Source of the DNA: a virus
Direction: 5' to 3' (one strand)
Length of the DNA stretch: 43,644 nt
Virus record (IMG/VR): IMGVR_UViG_3300021401_000015
Span: 1 to 43,644 of that record
The notes beneath the pieces are model-generated. The model did no database searches. It saw nothing but the letters and a program-made list of their open reading frames with translations, and had not been told where the DNA came from. Shown here one piece after another: positions 22,640 to 31,307 of this stretch (its first letter is position 1; each line of letters begins with the position of its first letter). The translations under genes and the position numbers were made by a program.

Positions 22640-23150
22640 TGGCCCCTCCCGTCTCCCCTTGAGATACCTGTGGGGCTGCGTCCCAATGATTTATACGGCC
22701 CTGTGAGGGTGCCGGGGGTAGTCCAATGTCCCTCGCCAACCCGGAAACCTCCCTGAAGCCCATCCGCCGTTTTGCCATCGCGGTCAATTCCGGGGCGTCG
22801 GTCTGAAACAAAATCTCGCGGAAGCTGTTGGCGCGTAGCTGCGCCTCAATCCATGCCAGACCTTTCATCAATGCAAGCCGGTTTCGGGTCTTGGCCTGGG
22901 TCGTCTCCGCCTGGGCGAACTGCATACTCAGCCTCACGGCGGTCTGAGTCTTGAAGTAGAACAGCACCTTGCCCTGCTCGTCCTCCAGTGCCCATGCGTC
23001 CTCCCCCGGCTTGAGTTCGAGGAAGTAGTCGGCGTCCATCTGGTCGCGGTGATATTCGTCGGCCTCTATCAGAGAGTCCAAGTACACGCGGTCGCGTTCT
23101 TCCACTGGCCGCACCACATAATTGTCGAAGTGAAAGACTGTTTTGCTCAT
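22605..23150 (-). CDS. GNAT-like protein of the internal-protein cluster, 181 aa
   Basis: A 181-residue protein, VVRPVEERDRVYLDSLIEADEYHRDQMDADYFLELKPGEDAWALEDEQGKVLFYFKT, with the layout of a GNAT acetyltransferase N-terminal fold; the acetyl-CoA binding loop is not clear. Relatives stand beside the internal virion genes of podophages. It may be structural rather than enzymatic. It overlaps the next gene by 35 bases. Confidence 0.65.
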   Translation of the reverse strand: MSKTVFHFDNYVVRPVEERDRVYLDSLIEADEYHRDQMDADYFLELKPGEDAWALEDEQGKVLFYFKTQTAVRLSMQFAQAETTQAKTRNRLALMKGLAWIEAQLRANSFREILFQTDAPELTAMAKRRMGFREVSGLARDIGLPPAPSQGRINHWDAAPQVSQGETGGANVRSFATTEGH

Positions 23151-23386
23151 GTCCCGCTACCTTTCCCGGCTGGCAAAGTGCGGTAGGTTGGCACGTTTGC
23201 TCCACCATAAAACTGACGTTGAAAAGCATCCGCCGTTGTCGCCATCAAAGGCATCGACGCGAGCATGTTTGGGTGGCGTACTGACGTAGTTGGTTCGGGG
23301 GGTCTTGAGGGGGTAGAAATGGGCTGTGCCGGGGCCGGTTTCCAGCCTTGCATATTCACCCTCGCGGCCTGTCTCGGGGATGCCAT
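23147..23386 (-). CDS. small structural-operon protein, 79 aa
   Basis: A 79-residue Pro/Ala/Arg-rich protein starting MASPRQAARVNM. AAAGGAG lies at ideal distance before the ATG at 23386, which shares a base with the previous TAA; this rules against the longer ORF from 23497 and against the overlapping frame at 23157-23420. It may be a small tail or head-to-tail fastener, by position only. Confidence 0.65.
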   Translation of the reverse strand: MASPRQAARVNMQGWKPAPAQPISTPSRPPEPTTSVRHPNMLASMPLMATTADAFQRQFYGGANVPTYRTLPAGKGSGT

Positions 23387-25956
23387 TATTGGCTCCTTTG
23401 TTCGGCCCATGTTTCGCCAAAAATAGTGAAGGTTAGAAGCTCGTTTGCGGCGTCTTCGTTGGGCCAATAAAACATCAGTTGAAGGCTCTTGCACCACACT
23501 GGTTTTTGCCCTTGTAAAAGGCTGTGCCGGTTGCTGAAAAGTGACTCACTCGGGGGCATGTTCGGGGGGTCTTGACGGCTGCGTGGAACGGGGTAAAAAT
23601 TGGCAGATTGCGACTTCGGAATCTCTGCTATTTCATCCAACATTACGGCTAGTTCTGTGGCCGAACCTTCAGCCTCCGACTCCACTCCAACCCACGCCAA
23701 ACCTGCCAGTTTCCCGCTCTGTGCGAGTACGATATTTCCGACGTGCGCCCATGCAGCGAAGGGGGTCCCGTTGTCGGTATTCACGGTCGGGTCACGCATC
23801 AAAATTGGCCCTCCACTGGCGGGTGGGCCAATCAAAAGGGCGAACTGTCCGGGGAGAATTTCGACGGATTGAACGGCACTTGTGCCGCCTACTATCGTCG
23901 CCTGTGGGTTCCAGTTCAGACCCGATTCCCGCGCGCATGTGGGGGCCATCCGATACCATGAACTAGTCCCGTCTGCCACATACAGCGCGGTTTCTCCGCT
24001 GCCTCCGCTATGGAAAGTGACATAGGCCGTCTTGGGGTTCATTGCGGCTATCTGATCGGCTATAGGGAAGCTGGCTTCCACGATGCCGGAGGACGGGTCC
24101 AGGGCGTTAACCATTCCGTGACCGCTTAGTAAATAAGGGGTTGTGAGAAAGATTGCAAAGGCGTCATAGTTCAACAGCGGTAGGTTGTCGATGTATCGCC
24201 CTGGAACAAACGGTGCCCCTCCGTTCGCCGCTGGCGCGCCGTTGCCTGTGATGATGTACACGTCCCTCACGGTGAAGACAATGAGGCCCGCTGGTGTGGC
24301 CCATAGACGCTTCACCAGCGATTGAAAGGTGAACGTCATATCGAACCCGGCATTTCCGCTTGACCCGGCCACTATCGCATCGGGGCCGGAGGAGGCATAA
24401 ACTACATTGCCCACTGCTGCCCAAATTCGCCCATAGTTGTACTCAAGGCAGGTCGCGCCGATGGGTAGCGGAGTCCCTTCGCCGTTCACCAACGCCTGGA
24501 TCGTCGGGTTGAGTCCGCTGTCCGGCGTGTTGTCGGTGTACGTCCAGATATTTCCTGCGCCGGGGTTCGGAATCGTCGCTAGTAGCAGAAAGATCGAGCC
24601 TCCCTGCGGGGTGCGGTAGATGGGGATTGTGTCGATGCCCGCCTGTCCTGACCCAACCCCCTGAACGATGACCTGCCCGCCCTGGCTCACCGTAATAGGT
24701 ACGCTTGGCGGTGACATATTACTGAGGTCGGTGTTCGTTGAGTTCTGATAGGCGTAGCCGTATTGCGCGGCGGCGGTGGCCGCTACTGCGAACGGCCCTC
24801 CGTTGAGCCATACCATTGTCCCGTCCGTGGTGTACGCGCCTTGCTGGGTCTGCCAAGGGTTCGGCGGGAGTGGGCCGGTCTTACCGGGCTGCGCCACAAG
24901 TTGAAGATTGCCGTTGCCGTCCACTATCGCGGCGGCGGTCTGTCCGCTCTGCGGTGCCGTCCCGATGATGGGTGTATTGGAGCCGATGTCGGAATATTGA
25001 AGTGCCTTCCCTCCGTTCCGCCACGTCACTCCGTTGGGGCCATCTGCGACATAAACCCCCATGCCTGTGACCCATCCCGGTACGTCCGTCCCGCTCACTC
25101 CTCCCTGAGTACACCAAAATAATTCCGCTTCAATACCCGTTTGATCGGGTGTCTGCCCCACGCACACATCACCGTAGGCGTACTGGTGGTTCGGTGCCCA
25201 CGGATACGGCCCCATGTTCTGCCAGGTCACGGAGCCGTCTTGCGTTGACTGGTATGGAATTTGGTTCCAGTTCGTCGGCGGCGTCGGCCCTGTCGTGCCG
25301 TCGATAATCACCCGTTGCAGAAATCCGTTAGGGTCTATTATCACCAGGCTTCCGATGACGGCGGTAGTGCAAAAAACGGAGTTTCCCTGCCATGCCGGAT
25401 AGGGGTTCGGACGTGCGTTCTGTGATAGCGTCGGCGCAGTCGTCGGTGCCGTCACTCCCCAATCTGTAACCTGTCCGGTTACATTGCTCAGTTGTTTGTT
25501 TTCCAGTCCGTTCGTGAAGTAGAGGATGTTCCCCACACCGAGAAAAAAGGTCGGCCCTGAACCAACGGCCTTCGACCAGATCATCGTTTTGCCGTTCAAC
25601 CCGGTCACGTCATAGACATATGCGCTCGTGTCGGCCATCACGCGAACGGCTTCCTGTGTAAGCGTGAAGGTGTTCCAGCCGTAAAAGCGCGTGATTCCAC
25701 CCGGAAACGTATTTTGGTTGTAGACGCTCGTACCGGGGCGGCGGCGGAGGGTGAGTCTGGTGCTGAGTTCGACATTGACTCCGGCTGCGATGCGGTCCTG
25801 CCGTCCACCGTAAAACTTCTCAATGAACATGCTGGTCGCGGCATCGCGGAGCGGGTTGGTGTTGGTCCAGTAGCCCGTCACCATGCGGTTGATGTGCAAC
25901 GGCGCAAAGTCGCTTGGTGCGCTCTGCGCTCCCGCAATTTGGAGAAGGTCGGCCAT
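23386..25956 (-). CDS. tail nozzle (tail tubular B)-like protein, 856 aa
   Basis: An 856-residue protein. The start at 25956 (MADLLQIAGAQSAPSD) overlaps the previous stop (TAATG). The block GYWTNTNPLRDAATSMFIEKFYGGRQDRIAAGVNVELSTRLTLRRRPG (about 24-72) matches the opening of large podophage tail proteins. The body is beta-rich with many Gly/Pro/Thr turns, and the size fits a gp12-like nozzle. It follows two tail-tube-like genes, as in T7-like gene order. Confidence 0.75.
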   Translation of the reverse strand: MADLLQIAGAQSAPSDFAPLHINRMVTGYWTNTNPLRDAATSMFIEKFYGGRQDRIAAGVNVELSTRLTLRRRPGTSVYNQNTFPGGITRFYGWNTFTLTQEAVRVMADTSAYVYDVTGLNGKTMIWSKAVGSGPTFFLGVGNILYFTNGLENKQLSNVTGQVTDWGVTAPTTAPTLSQNARPNPYPAWQGNSVFCTTAVIGSLVIIDPNGFLQRVIIDGTTGPTPPTNWNQIPYQSTQDGSVTWQNMGPYPWAPNHQYAYGDVCVGQTPDQTGIEAELFWCTQGGVSGTDVPGWVTGMGVYVADGPNGVTWRNGGKALQYSDIGSNTPIIGTAPQSGQTAAAIVDGNGNLQLVAQPGKTGPLPPNPWQTQQGAYTTDGTMVWLNGGPFAVAATAAAQYGYAYQNSTNTDLSNMSPPSVPITVSQGGQVIVQGVGSGQAGIDTIPIYRTPQGGSIFLLLATIPNPGAGNIWTYTDNTPDSGLNPTIQALVNGEGTPLPIGATCLEYNYGRIWAAVGNVVYASSGPDAIVAGSSGNAGFDMTFTFQSLVKRLWATPAGLIVFTVRDVYIITGNGAPAANGGAPFVPGRYIDNLPLLNYDAFAIFLTTPYLLSGHGMVNALDPSSGIVEASFPIADQIAAMNPKTAYVTFHSGGSGETALYVADGTSSWYRMAPTCARESGLNWNPQATIVGGTSAVQSVEILPGQFALLIGPPASGGPILMRDPTVNTDNGTPFAAWAHVGNIVLAQSGKLAGLAWVGVESEAEGSATELAVMLDEIAEIPKSQSANFYPVPRSRQDPPNMPPSESLFSNRHSLLQGQKPVWCKSLQLMFYWPNEDAANELLTFTIFGETWAEQRSQ

Positions 25957-26687
25957 TAGCTTGCCCCTCTCGCCTGGACGCCTTGTTGGGTACTCAACTG
26001 GCTGCGTCCTGCCTCGCTGGTCAGGGCAAGCCACTCACCGATGAAGATGTTGCGCTGGGTCGCTGTGAGGCCGTCCTGCGCCCCTAACAGGTGCGAGACG
26101 AATTTCTGCGCAAACTGGGCCTGTCGAGCGTCTTTGGTTATCATCGCCATCATCGCCAAAAAGCCCCAATCGTAGATGTAGCTGAGGTTGTCGGGTATCG
26201 GTCCCCAACTAGCGGCCAGAGAGGTCATCGGGTTCGGGGCTTGCTGATAAAAGCCGCTCAGGAGATAGGCTTGGTCGGGGATGCTGTTGAGCCGGAGAAC
26301 GATGCCGTCGTTGTCCTGGCTCTCCACGGCAACACTCTGCGGTCGCTGGGTGGCACTTTCGGCGGCAAGGGTGCTTTTGATCGCAACTTCTTTCACGTTG
26401 CCAAGGGCGTCGATAAGCCAAACCTGCTCAAGAAACCCAAAGTCGGTCGTATCGAACCAATAGTCCTGCACCGGGTCGATGGGGTCGCCGTTGTAGTCGG
26501 TCGTCGGAATCGGCACAGTGAACGCGATGCGGTTCCACGGCCATTTGAACGGCGGTCCCATCATGGTTTGCTTGATGAGGTTGGCCGCATCGAGCGCGGG
26601 TTGCCCGTTCGAGATGTTCGCCGGTTGATACCCGATGAAGGGCAACGTGAACAAGACGCTCGATTGCAGGTTCCGGGTCGCTGGCAT
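25956..26687 (-). CDS. tail tubular A-like protein, copy 2
   Basis: A 243-residue protein. ALDAANLIKQTMMGPPFKWPWNR matches ALTIANTVMQELISVRFPWKWNR in the protein encoded just upstream, and both continue with a Y-x-x-x-x-(D/N) then (F/W)LE(Q/N)(V/G) pattern. Such proteins form the tail tube adaptor ring (gp11 type) of short-tailed phages. Two related copies in a row suggest a duplication with specialised roles. Confidence 0.7.
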   Translation of the reverse strand: MPATRNLQSSVLFTLPFIGYQPANISNGQPALDAANLIKQTMMGPPFKWPWNRIAFTVPIPTTDYNGDPIDPVQDYWFDTTDFGFLEQVWLIDALGNVKEVAIKSTLAAESATQRPQSVAVESQDNDGIVLRLNSIPDQAYLLSGFYQQAPNPMTSLAASWGPIPDNLSYIYDWGFLAMMAMITKDARQAQFAQKFVSHLLGAQDGLTATQRNIFIGEWLALTSEAGRSQLSTQQGVQARGAS

Positions 26688-26690
26688 CGT

Positions 26691-27704
26691 CTACCTCCAA
26701 CCCCATCCCCATCGGTAGGGATACGGCCCTTGGTCTTGCACGTAGTTGGGTGACATGACCCCGGTGTCGGGATAGAAGCCCTTGGCTTCGTCCTCGCGGT
26801 CGCCCTGTCGAGCGGCGGCTGCTACGGCGTCAAGCCACACTCGGCGCATCGGCTCGAAGCGGTTGAGAACGGCGGGGTTCGAGGAGTAGCGGTGGGCGTA
26901 GGCGATAAAGCCGTCAACGAACCATTTGGAATACTCGTCTGGAATCGGTTCGATAAACTCGGAGAGTTCCACGAAGCGCGGCGGTGCCTTCATCTGCGCG
27001 AAGGTGCGAATCAGCCACACGTTTCCGCCATAGGGCGGTCGCGGCGTGAAGCGGAAGCCCTGGGCGTTCGGGTCTGCCACCGTCCACTGGCAAGTGCCGT
27101 CCTGAATAACTACACCCACAGGGTAGTTGTCCGGTGCATCGGGCGGCGGGGGCGGCGCGACCGGAGGGACTAGGCCGGTCACACCGAACTTCGTCAGTAC
27201 CAGAATGTTCCAGTCGGCGTCATAGATGTTCGTCGGCGGATTGTTGTTGACGGCGTTCTGGCCGATGGGATTGGTGTAGATTTTGCCCGGTCCCGGCCAC
27301 TGCGCATACTCAAGCAGATGGTTATAGAACCAGCAAAACTGGCCCGGAAACCCACCGATGGAGTTGTCAATCTCCAGGTCGCGGACGGCGGTGATCTTCC
27401 AAGACGGCGGCGGGACCTGCGTGTTGTTGATGTCGATGCGGACACCGTTTTCAAGCCACCCAAGGTCATAGATGTTGAGCGATGCGTAGTCCTGCTGAAT
27501 CGGGGTTAGGGTGTAGGGCGGTATCTTCATGCGGTTCCACTTCCACGGAAAACGCACACTGATAAGCTCCTGCATCACCGTGTTCGCGATGGTGAGCGCG
27601 GGTTGGTTCGCGTAGCCTCCGGTGTTCTTCAGGACCGGGGTGAGGTCGCCAATGACGGCAACCTCGTCCACGATTTCTTGAATCCTTACGTTGGAGTTCC
27701 CCAC
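26691..27704 (-). CDS. tail tubular A-like protein, copy 1
   Basis: A 337-residue protein, relative of the next gene. IQEIVDEVAVIGDLTPVLKNTGG starts it, then the shared FPWKWNR block and WLENGVRIDI. A Pro-rich insertion (PPVAPPPPPDAPDNYP) lies in the middle. The C-terminal helix region (KWFVDGFIAYAHRYSSNPAVLNRFEPMRRVWLDAVAAAARQGDRE) is typical of the family. Carries one exact 9-mer. Confidence 0.7.
   Translation of the reverse strand: MGNSNVRIQEIVDEVAVIGDLTPVLKNTGGYANQPALTIANTVMQELISVRFPWKWNRMKIPPYTLTPIQQDYASLNIYDLGWLENGVRIDINNTQVPPPSWKITAVRDLEIDNSIGGFPGQFCWFYNHLLEYAQWPGPGKIYTNPIGQNAVNNNPPTNIYDADWNILVLTKFGVTGLVPPVAPPPPPDAPDNYPVGVVIQDGTCQWTVADPNAQGFRFTPRPPYGGNVWLIRTFAQMKAPPRFVELSEFIEPIPDEYSKWFVDGFIAYAHRYSSNPAVLNRFEPMRRVWLDAVAAAARQGDREDEAKGFYPDTGVMSPNYVQDQGPYPYRWGWGWR
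27106..27114 (+). repeat. dispersed 9-mer ATAACTACA
   Basis: Exact copy, read by the leftward gene as Val-Val-Ile. Confidence 0.8.
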
Positions 27705-27717
27705 GGTATGCCTCCGA

Positions 27718-28089
27718 TTACGGGTTCAGCGGGTCCCTGGGCTTCTCTTCGTATATCGGGAGCGTTTCGGCCTGTTCCTTCTCCCTCTGCTTCTGCTGTT
27801 CCTGCATCATGGCCTTCTGCTCCCTGGTCGGAGACACAACGGCGGGGAACGCGCCGGGGACCGTCTCGTCGTAATTGCGTTCGCGGGTGATGACGGCCTC
27901 TTCTCCGGTGCCCGCTCCGCGCTGTTCGGTGGGTACTTCGTCGGCTGCTTGGTTGACTACTTCGTCCTGCCCCGTACTGCCGTCCTGCGGGACATGGGCT
28001 GGGTATGTGGTTCGCTGCTTGGTGGTCATGGTGGACTCATCTTTCTGCGATGGGTTCGCGGGTCGGGGCTTCGGTTTAGGCTTCGGCAT
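27718..28089 (-). CDS. disordered structural-operon protein, 123 aa
   Basis: A 123-residue protein starting MPKPKPKPRPANP, very rich in Lys, Pro, Glu and Gln with a helical EQKAMMQEQQKQREKEQAE. It is probably mostly disordered. The start at 28089 lies five bases after the previous stop. It sits between capsid and tail genes, where many podophages have small unassigned proteins. Confidence 0.6.
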   Translation of the reverse strand: MPKPKPKPRPANPSQKDESTMTTKQRTTYPAHVPQDGSTGQDEVVNQAADEVPTEQRGAGTGEEAVITRERNYDETVPGAFPAVVSPTREQKAMMQEQQKQREKEQAETLPIYEEKPRDPLNP

Positions 28090-28094
28090 GGTCG

Positions 28095-28574
28095 TCAGGC
28101 TGCGCTTTCGTCGCGGTTGACGACGAAAAGCTGGGTGCCGCTCATCACGTTGTCGGTCGGAAGGTTGAGCCACCACTGGTACTCTTCATAAAGCCTCTTG
28201 TACTCGGCCTTCTGCTCGGCGGTGGCCCCGCGCCGGTTGAGCGCGGTGTCGGGCGGTTCGGCTACGTGCCAACACCGTTGACAGATGATGATGATGGGAC
28301 CGTGGCAAAGCTGGTGCTTGACGACCGCGTAGTTATGGTCGTTGCCGCGTGACAGCATCTCCACACCCTTGCCACCCTTTTTGTGCCAACAGTTCGCTTG
28401 TCGGGCCTTGTCCATGTCTCGGCCTCTTTTGAGGTCGCTTTCGCGTGAGGCCAAGCGGCGGCGGCTGCTTTCTTTCCGCTGTCGCATCTGGTTGACGCGC
28501 TCCTGCGCCTCCTCCAGTTGCAGTTCTTCAAGTTCATTGGTGATCTTTGCTTTGTCGAGACGTTCTTGCGCCAT
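28095..28574 (-). CDS. zinc-binding coiled-coil protein, 159 aa
   Basis: A 159-residue protein. The N-terminal 55 residues form a strongly charged coiled coil (LEELQLEEAQERVNQMRQRKES). It is followed by CWHKKGG, HQLCHGP and CQRCWH, a likely zinc-binding domain (about 62-102). The C-terminus has YKRLYEEYQWWLNLP. I recognise this architecture from other phage genomes near the capsid gene, without known function. Confidence 0.7.
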   Translation of the reverse strand: MAQERLDKAKITNELEELQLEEAQERVNQMRQRKESSRRRLASRESDLKRGRDMDKARQANCWHKKGGKGVEMLSRGNDHNYAVVKHQLCHGPIIIICQRCWHVAEPPDTALNRRGATAEQKAEYKRLYEEYQWWLNLPTDNVMSGTQLFVVNRDESAA

Positions 28575-28593
28575 AAAAACTCCTTCGCGTGTG

Positions 28594-28602
28594 TGTAGTT
28601 AT
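28594..28602 (-). repeat. dispersed 9-mer ATAACTACA
   Basis: Exact copy in the gap between the capsid gene and the zinc/coiled-coil gene. A one-mismatch copy lies at 28326-28334. Confidence 0.85.
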
Positions 28603-28608
28603 TGGAGT

Positions 28609-28657
28609 GGGGAGAGTTTCGCCTGGACCCTCTCCCCTCGTCGCGGTTGAGCGCGAC
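28609..28657 (-). promoter_or_regulatory. two stem-loops after the capsid gene
   Basis: GGGGAGAG (28609-28616) pairs with CTCTCCCC (28630-28637), and GTCGCG (28640-28645) with CGCGAC (28652-28657). Both lie just downstream of the capsid stop codon in the leftward transcript, without a T-run. They could protect the capsid mRNA from 3' decay or act as a partial terminator. Confidence 0.55.
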
Positions 28658-28669
28658 TCCTCCAGCTTT

Positions 28670-29818
28670 CTAGGTGATGGCCGAGGCCGCGTCGGAGTAG
28701 CGGAGACGCATTACCGGGTCGGGTGGAAGGGTCGCGGTGTACATCGTGTTGTACGAAGCGAAACCTCCAATCATCCTGGACGGGTCATACCCGCTCGGCT
28801 CGGTCAATCGCCGCACCCACACTTGCAGGTTGCGCCAATCGCCGTCGCCAATCTGCGTGTTTTCCTTCGCGCCGAACGAGATGCCGATTACGGCGTCTTT
28901 TCCGACAACATAGGTGCGGAGTTTGGTGGGCGCGGTGCCGGTCTGCGTGACAAGGGTGGATTGATGGAAACGCGCTCCGCCCCAATCAATCACCGTTACT
29001 TCGTCGCCGTCCGGTGCCGGTAGCTCCCGCAACTTCTCCTGGCCCTCCGCCGTCCTCTTCAGAACGTCGGTGATGCCGTTCGGCTGCGTGGAGATGAGGA
29101 TGTCGCCCACGATCAACGGGTGGATGACTCCGGTGAAGCGGCCGTTTTCAAAGGGCAGGGCATTGACCGCAGACAACGATTGCACCATCGAAGTGATGTC
29201 CTGCGCGATGAGGCCGGTCGAGTCGATGGGAACGTGGATGACCGATGGGTCTACGACTGCTGCGCCGTCCGCCGTGTTCTGGACGATAAGGTTGATGACC
29301 TGGGCCATGCGGTAGGCCATCTGCACTCCCAACGCTTCAAGCGCGGGGTCGATGGCGGTTTGCAGGGCATAGGTCGAGATGTTCGCGTAGTCTGCATAGT
29401 TGCCGATTGTGCTTGTGTTCTGCACGACCGAAACCGTGAGGCCGGTCTGTATCGTGCCTTCCGGTGCCTGGGTCAGCGGCGGGGCCGGAAGGTTTTGATA
29501 CATGAAGAGCGCAAGTTTGTTACCTGCGTTCTCGTCCAGTGTGCGGCGAGACGTGCAGCGGACCCAGGGCGTCTCAGCTTTAAGGTTCTCGATGAAAACC
29601 TTGTCAAAACTGGTGACGACCGACTGCGGTAGGTTGGTGGTCAAGTTAGACGCTGGTGAAACCCCAACGGCCAACGCACCGTGGACGCGATAACGCGCCA
29701 CGTCTCCCGTCCAAAAGAAGAGTTGTCCGCCGACTGCGGCGGCAAACTCGATGAACGGAATAACTACATTTCGGCAAAACTGTCTGCCGCGCTCTGCGGC
29801 CCTTGAATTGTCTCGCAT
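28670..29818 (-). CDS. major capsid protein (N4 gp56-like family)
   Basis: A 382-residue protein. The block SNLTTNLPQSVVTSFDKVFIENLKAETPWVR with LALFMYQNLPAPPLTQAPEG (about 57-120) matches the N4-gp56-like major capsid family, as do the later ADYANIST and a C-terminal GYDPSRMIGGFASYNTMYTA. GGGGGA lies eight bases before the ATG at 29818. This start gives about 50 residues before the family core, a possible N-terminal extension. It lies after the scaffold-like gene, as expected. Confidence 0.8.
   Translation of the reverse strand: MRDNSRAAERGRQFCRNVVIPFIEFAAAVGGQLFFWTGDVARYRVHGALAVGVSPASNLTTNLPQSVVTSFDKVFIENLKAETPWVRCTSRRTLDENAGNKLALFMYQNLPAPPLTQAPEGTIQTGLTVSVVQNTSTIGNYADYANISTYALQTAIDPALEALGVQMAYRMAQVINLIVQNTADGAAVVDPSVIHVPIDSTGLIAQDITSMVQSLSAVNALPFENGRFTGVIHPLIVGDILISTQPNGITDVLKRTAEGQEKLRELPAPDGDEVTVIDWGGARFHQSTLVTQTGTAPTKLRTYVVGKDAVIGISFGAKENTQIGDGDWRNLQVWVRRLTEPSGYDPSRMIGGFASYNTMYTATLPPDPVMRLRYSDAASAIT
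29760..29768 (+). repeat. dispersed 9-mer ATAACTACA
   Basis: Exact copy near the capsid gene start, read as Val-Val-Ile. Confidence 0.8.
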
Positions 29819-29845
29819 GTGACCATCCCCCTCTTCGGGTTGGAG

Positions 29846-30673
29846 TCACGCGCCTAAAGCATCGACCGCCTTCCGAAAGCCTGGGTCATTGGCCAATCTG
29901 TCCATGTACTCCCGCCTCGGCATACGCTCAACGTCTGCGCGTGTTAGTCGCTTGGGAGGTGGCGGCGGGGGGGGTGAAGCCGATGCGTCCGAACTTCTAA
30001 TCCCCGTTGCAACGCTCCGTGGTCTAGGAGAGGGAGAATTAGGCTCCGGTCGTCCGTTGGGTCTTGCTGGTTCGGGTCCTACATGCTCACCGTTGCCGTT
30101 GCCATTGGTGGGCCACGGTATTAACTCGCCCTGGTCTTGCAGGGCTTGGTAGACGATGGTGAGGTTGTTGCGCGTGAGGTCATATTTGTTGGCCTCCAAC
30201 GCGGCGAAGAGTTTTTGCTGGTTCTGCTGTACCGGATAGTAGTCCGGGTTGGCCCGTACAAATTCCTCGGCCTCGGAGCGATAGTAGTTATCGCGCTGCT
30301 CGTTGGTCATGGTCGCCACGTTATTTACGTTCTGGCGCGGCGTCACGCCGTCCTGCGCTGCCGTCACAATTTCCGTGATGGTGTCCACGATCTTGTCGGG
30401 GTCGGTTATGTCCGTTGCCAACCGAAGTTTGTCGGTCGGCGTCAGGGTCTTCGGTTCGGTCTTGAGTTGTTGGGGGACCCTCGCTTGGTCAGGCCGTCTC
30501 AGACGGCTAATCTCGCGGTTCGCGTTCGCCTGGGATTCGAGCAGCTTGTCCGCCACTTCTTTGTACGTCTTGCCCTTAAAGGTGGAGATTCGCGCTCCCG
30601 CCGTGTTCTCAATCACTGCTATATACTCGCCGTTTTCATCCGGCTCTCCGTCGTTCAACCATTTGGGTTGCAT
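29846..30673 (-). CDS. scaffolding-like protein, 275 aa
   Basis: A 275-residue, hydrophilic, helix-rich protein directly before the capsid gene. N-terminal half with GKTYKEVADKLLESQANANREISRLRR, a middle with Gln/Asn-rich helices, a disordered Pro/Ser/Asn stretch (about 195-240) and a C-terminal helical hairpin-like end, LTRADVERMPRREYMDRLANDPGF. This plan and position fit capsid scaffolding proteins. A one-mismatch copy of the 9-mer lies at 30283-30291. Confidence 0.7.
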   Translation of the reverse strand: MQPKWLNDGEPDENGEYIAVIENTAGARISTFKGKTYKEVADKLLESQANANREISRLRRPDQARVPQQLKTEPKTLTPTDKLRLATDITDPDKIVDTITEIVTAAQDGVTPRQNVNNVATMTNEQRDNYYRSEAEEFVRANPDYYPVQQNQQKLFAALEANKYDLTRNNLTIVYQALQDQGELIPWPTNGNGNGEHVGPEPARPNGRPEPNSPSPRPRSVATGIRSSDASASPPPPPPPKRLTRADVERMPRREYMDRLANDPGFRKAVDALGA

Positions 30674-30693
30674 TGTCTTTCCCTTTCTAGGGT

Positions 30694-31071
30694 TCAGTGT
30701 TCGTATTCGGGCGGTGGCTTGGTCGGGTCCAGGATGTTCTCTATTTCCTGCTCCTCGCGAGTCATCGCCGGTATCAGAGGCTTGGTGGCAACACCAGACA
30801 GGTAGAAAGAAATTTCGTCGTCAATTTTGGCTTGCAGATGGGTGAATATCTGCCACGCTGCTTTGGCCATGCGGTGATTGGCCAACACGTCGGCTTCGGC
30901 GGCTGGCTCGGTATTGATTAGCTTCGTTTCCATTTCGATACAACACATCTCCATCACGTCCAGCACGTCACTCCACCCGTCGCTATTGCGAATGGTGAAG
31001 AGGTTGCGGCGTTGCAGGGCGGTTAGCCCTGCGGTGACGCCGAACCTGCGCTCGGTGCGGGCCTCGATCAT
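30694..31071 (-). CDS. conserved head-region protein, 125 aa
   Basis: A 125-residue protein. The start at 31071 (MIEARTERRFGV) overlaps the previous TGA (ATGA); the longer ORF from 31161 is not supported. LQRRNLFTIRNSDGWSDVLDVMEMCCIEMETKLINTEPAAEADVLANHRMAKAAW is a block I recognise from phage genomes near portal and scaffold genes, function unknown. It is helical; a head-to-tail role is possible. Confidence 0.7.
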   Translation of the reverse strand: MIEARTERRFGVTAGLTALQRRNLFTIRNSDGWSDVLDVMEMCCIEMETKLINTEPAAEADVLANHRMAKAAWQIFTHLQAKIDDEISFYLSGVATKPLIPAMTREEQEIENILDPTKPPPEYEH

Positions 31072-31307
31072 TGCGGTTCCACCCTGCCTTTCGCGGTCGA
31101 TAGCATCCAGTGGATGTCCTCGGTGCTTCCGGTGCCGTAGTGCCGGAGGCCCACTCTGCAACTTTTGTTCGGTCCATAAAATTCGCGGGTAATAACTACA
31201 ACGTCACGCGGGGCAATCTCGCCGCATTCAATCTCGCGGACTAGGCTCCGCAGTTTTCCCGATACGTCATACCGTGTGCCTCGGTTGATGATGCGGAGCT
31301 TCGTCAT
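31068..31307 (-). CDS. small conserved phage protein, 79 aa
   Basis: A 79-residue protein, MTKLRIINRGTRYDVSGKLRSLVREIECGEIAPRDVVVITREF. It is beta/alpha by appearance and belongs to small hypothetical proteins seen beside portal genes. It overlaps both neighbours by four bases. It carries one exact 9-mer in the Val-Val-Ile frame. Confidence 0.7.
   Translation of the reverse strand: MTKLRIINRGTRYDVSGKLRSLVREIECGEIAPRDVVVITREFYGPNKSCRVGLRHYGTGSTEDIHWMLSTAKGRVEPQ
31192..31200 (+). repeat. dispersed 9-mer ATAACTACA
   Basis: Exact copy in a coding region, read as Val-Val-Ile. Confidence 0.8.
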
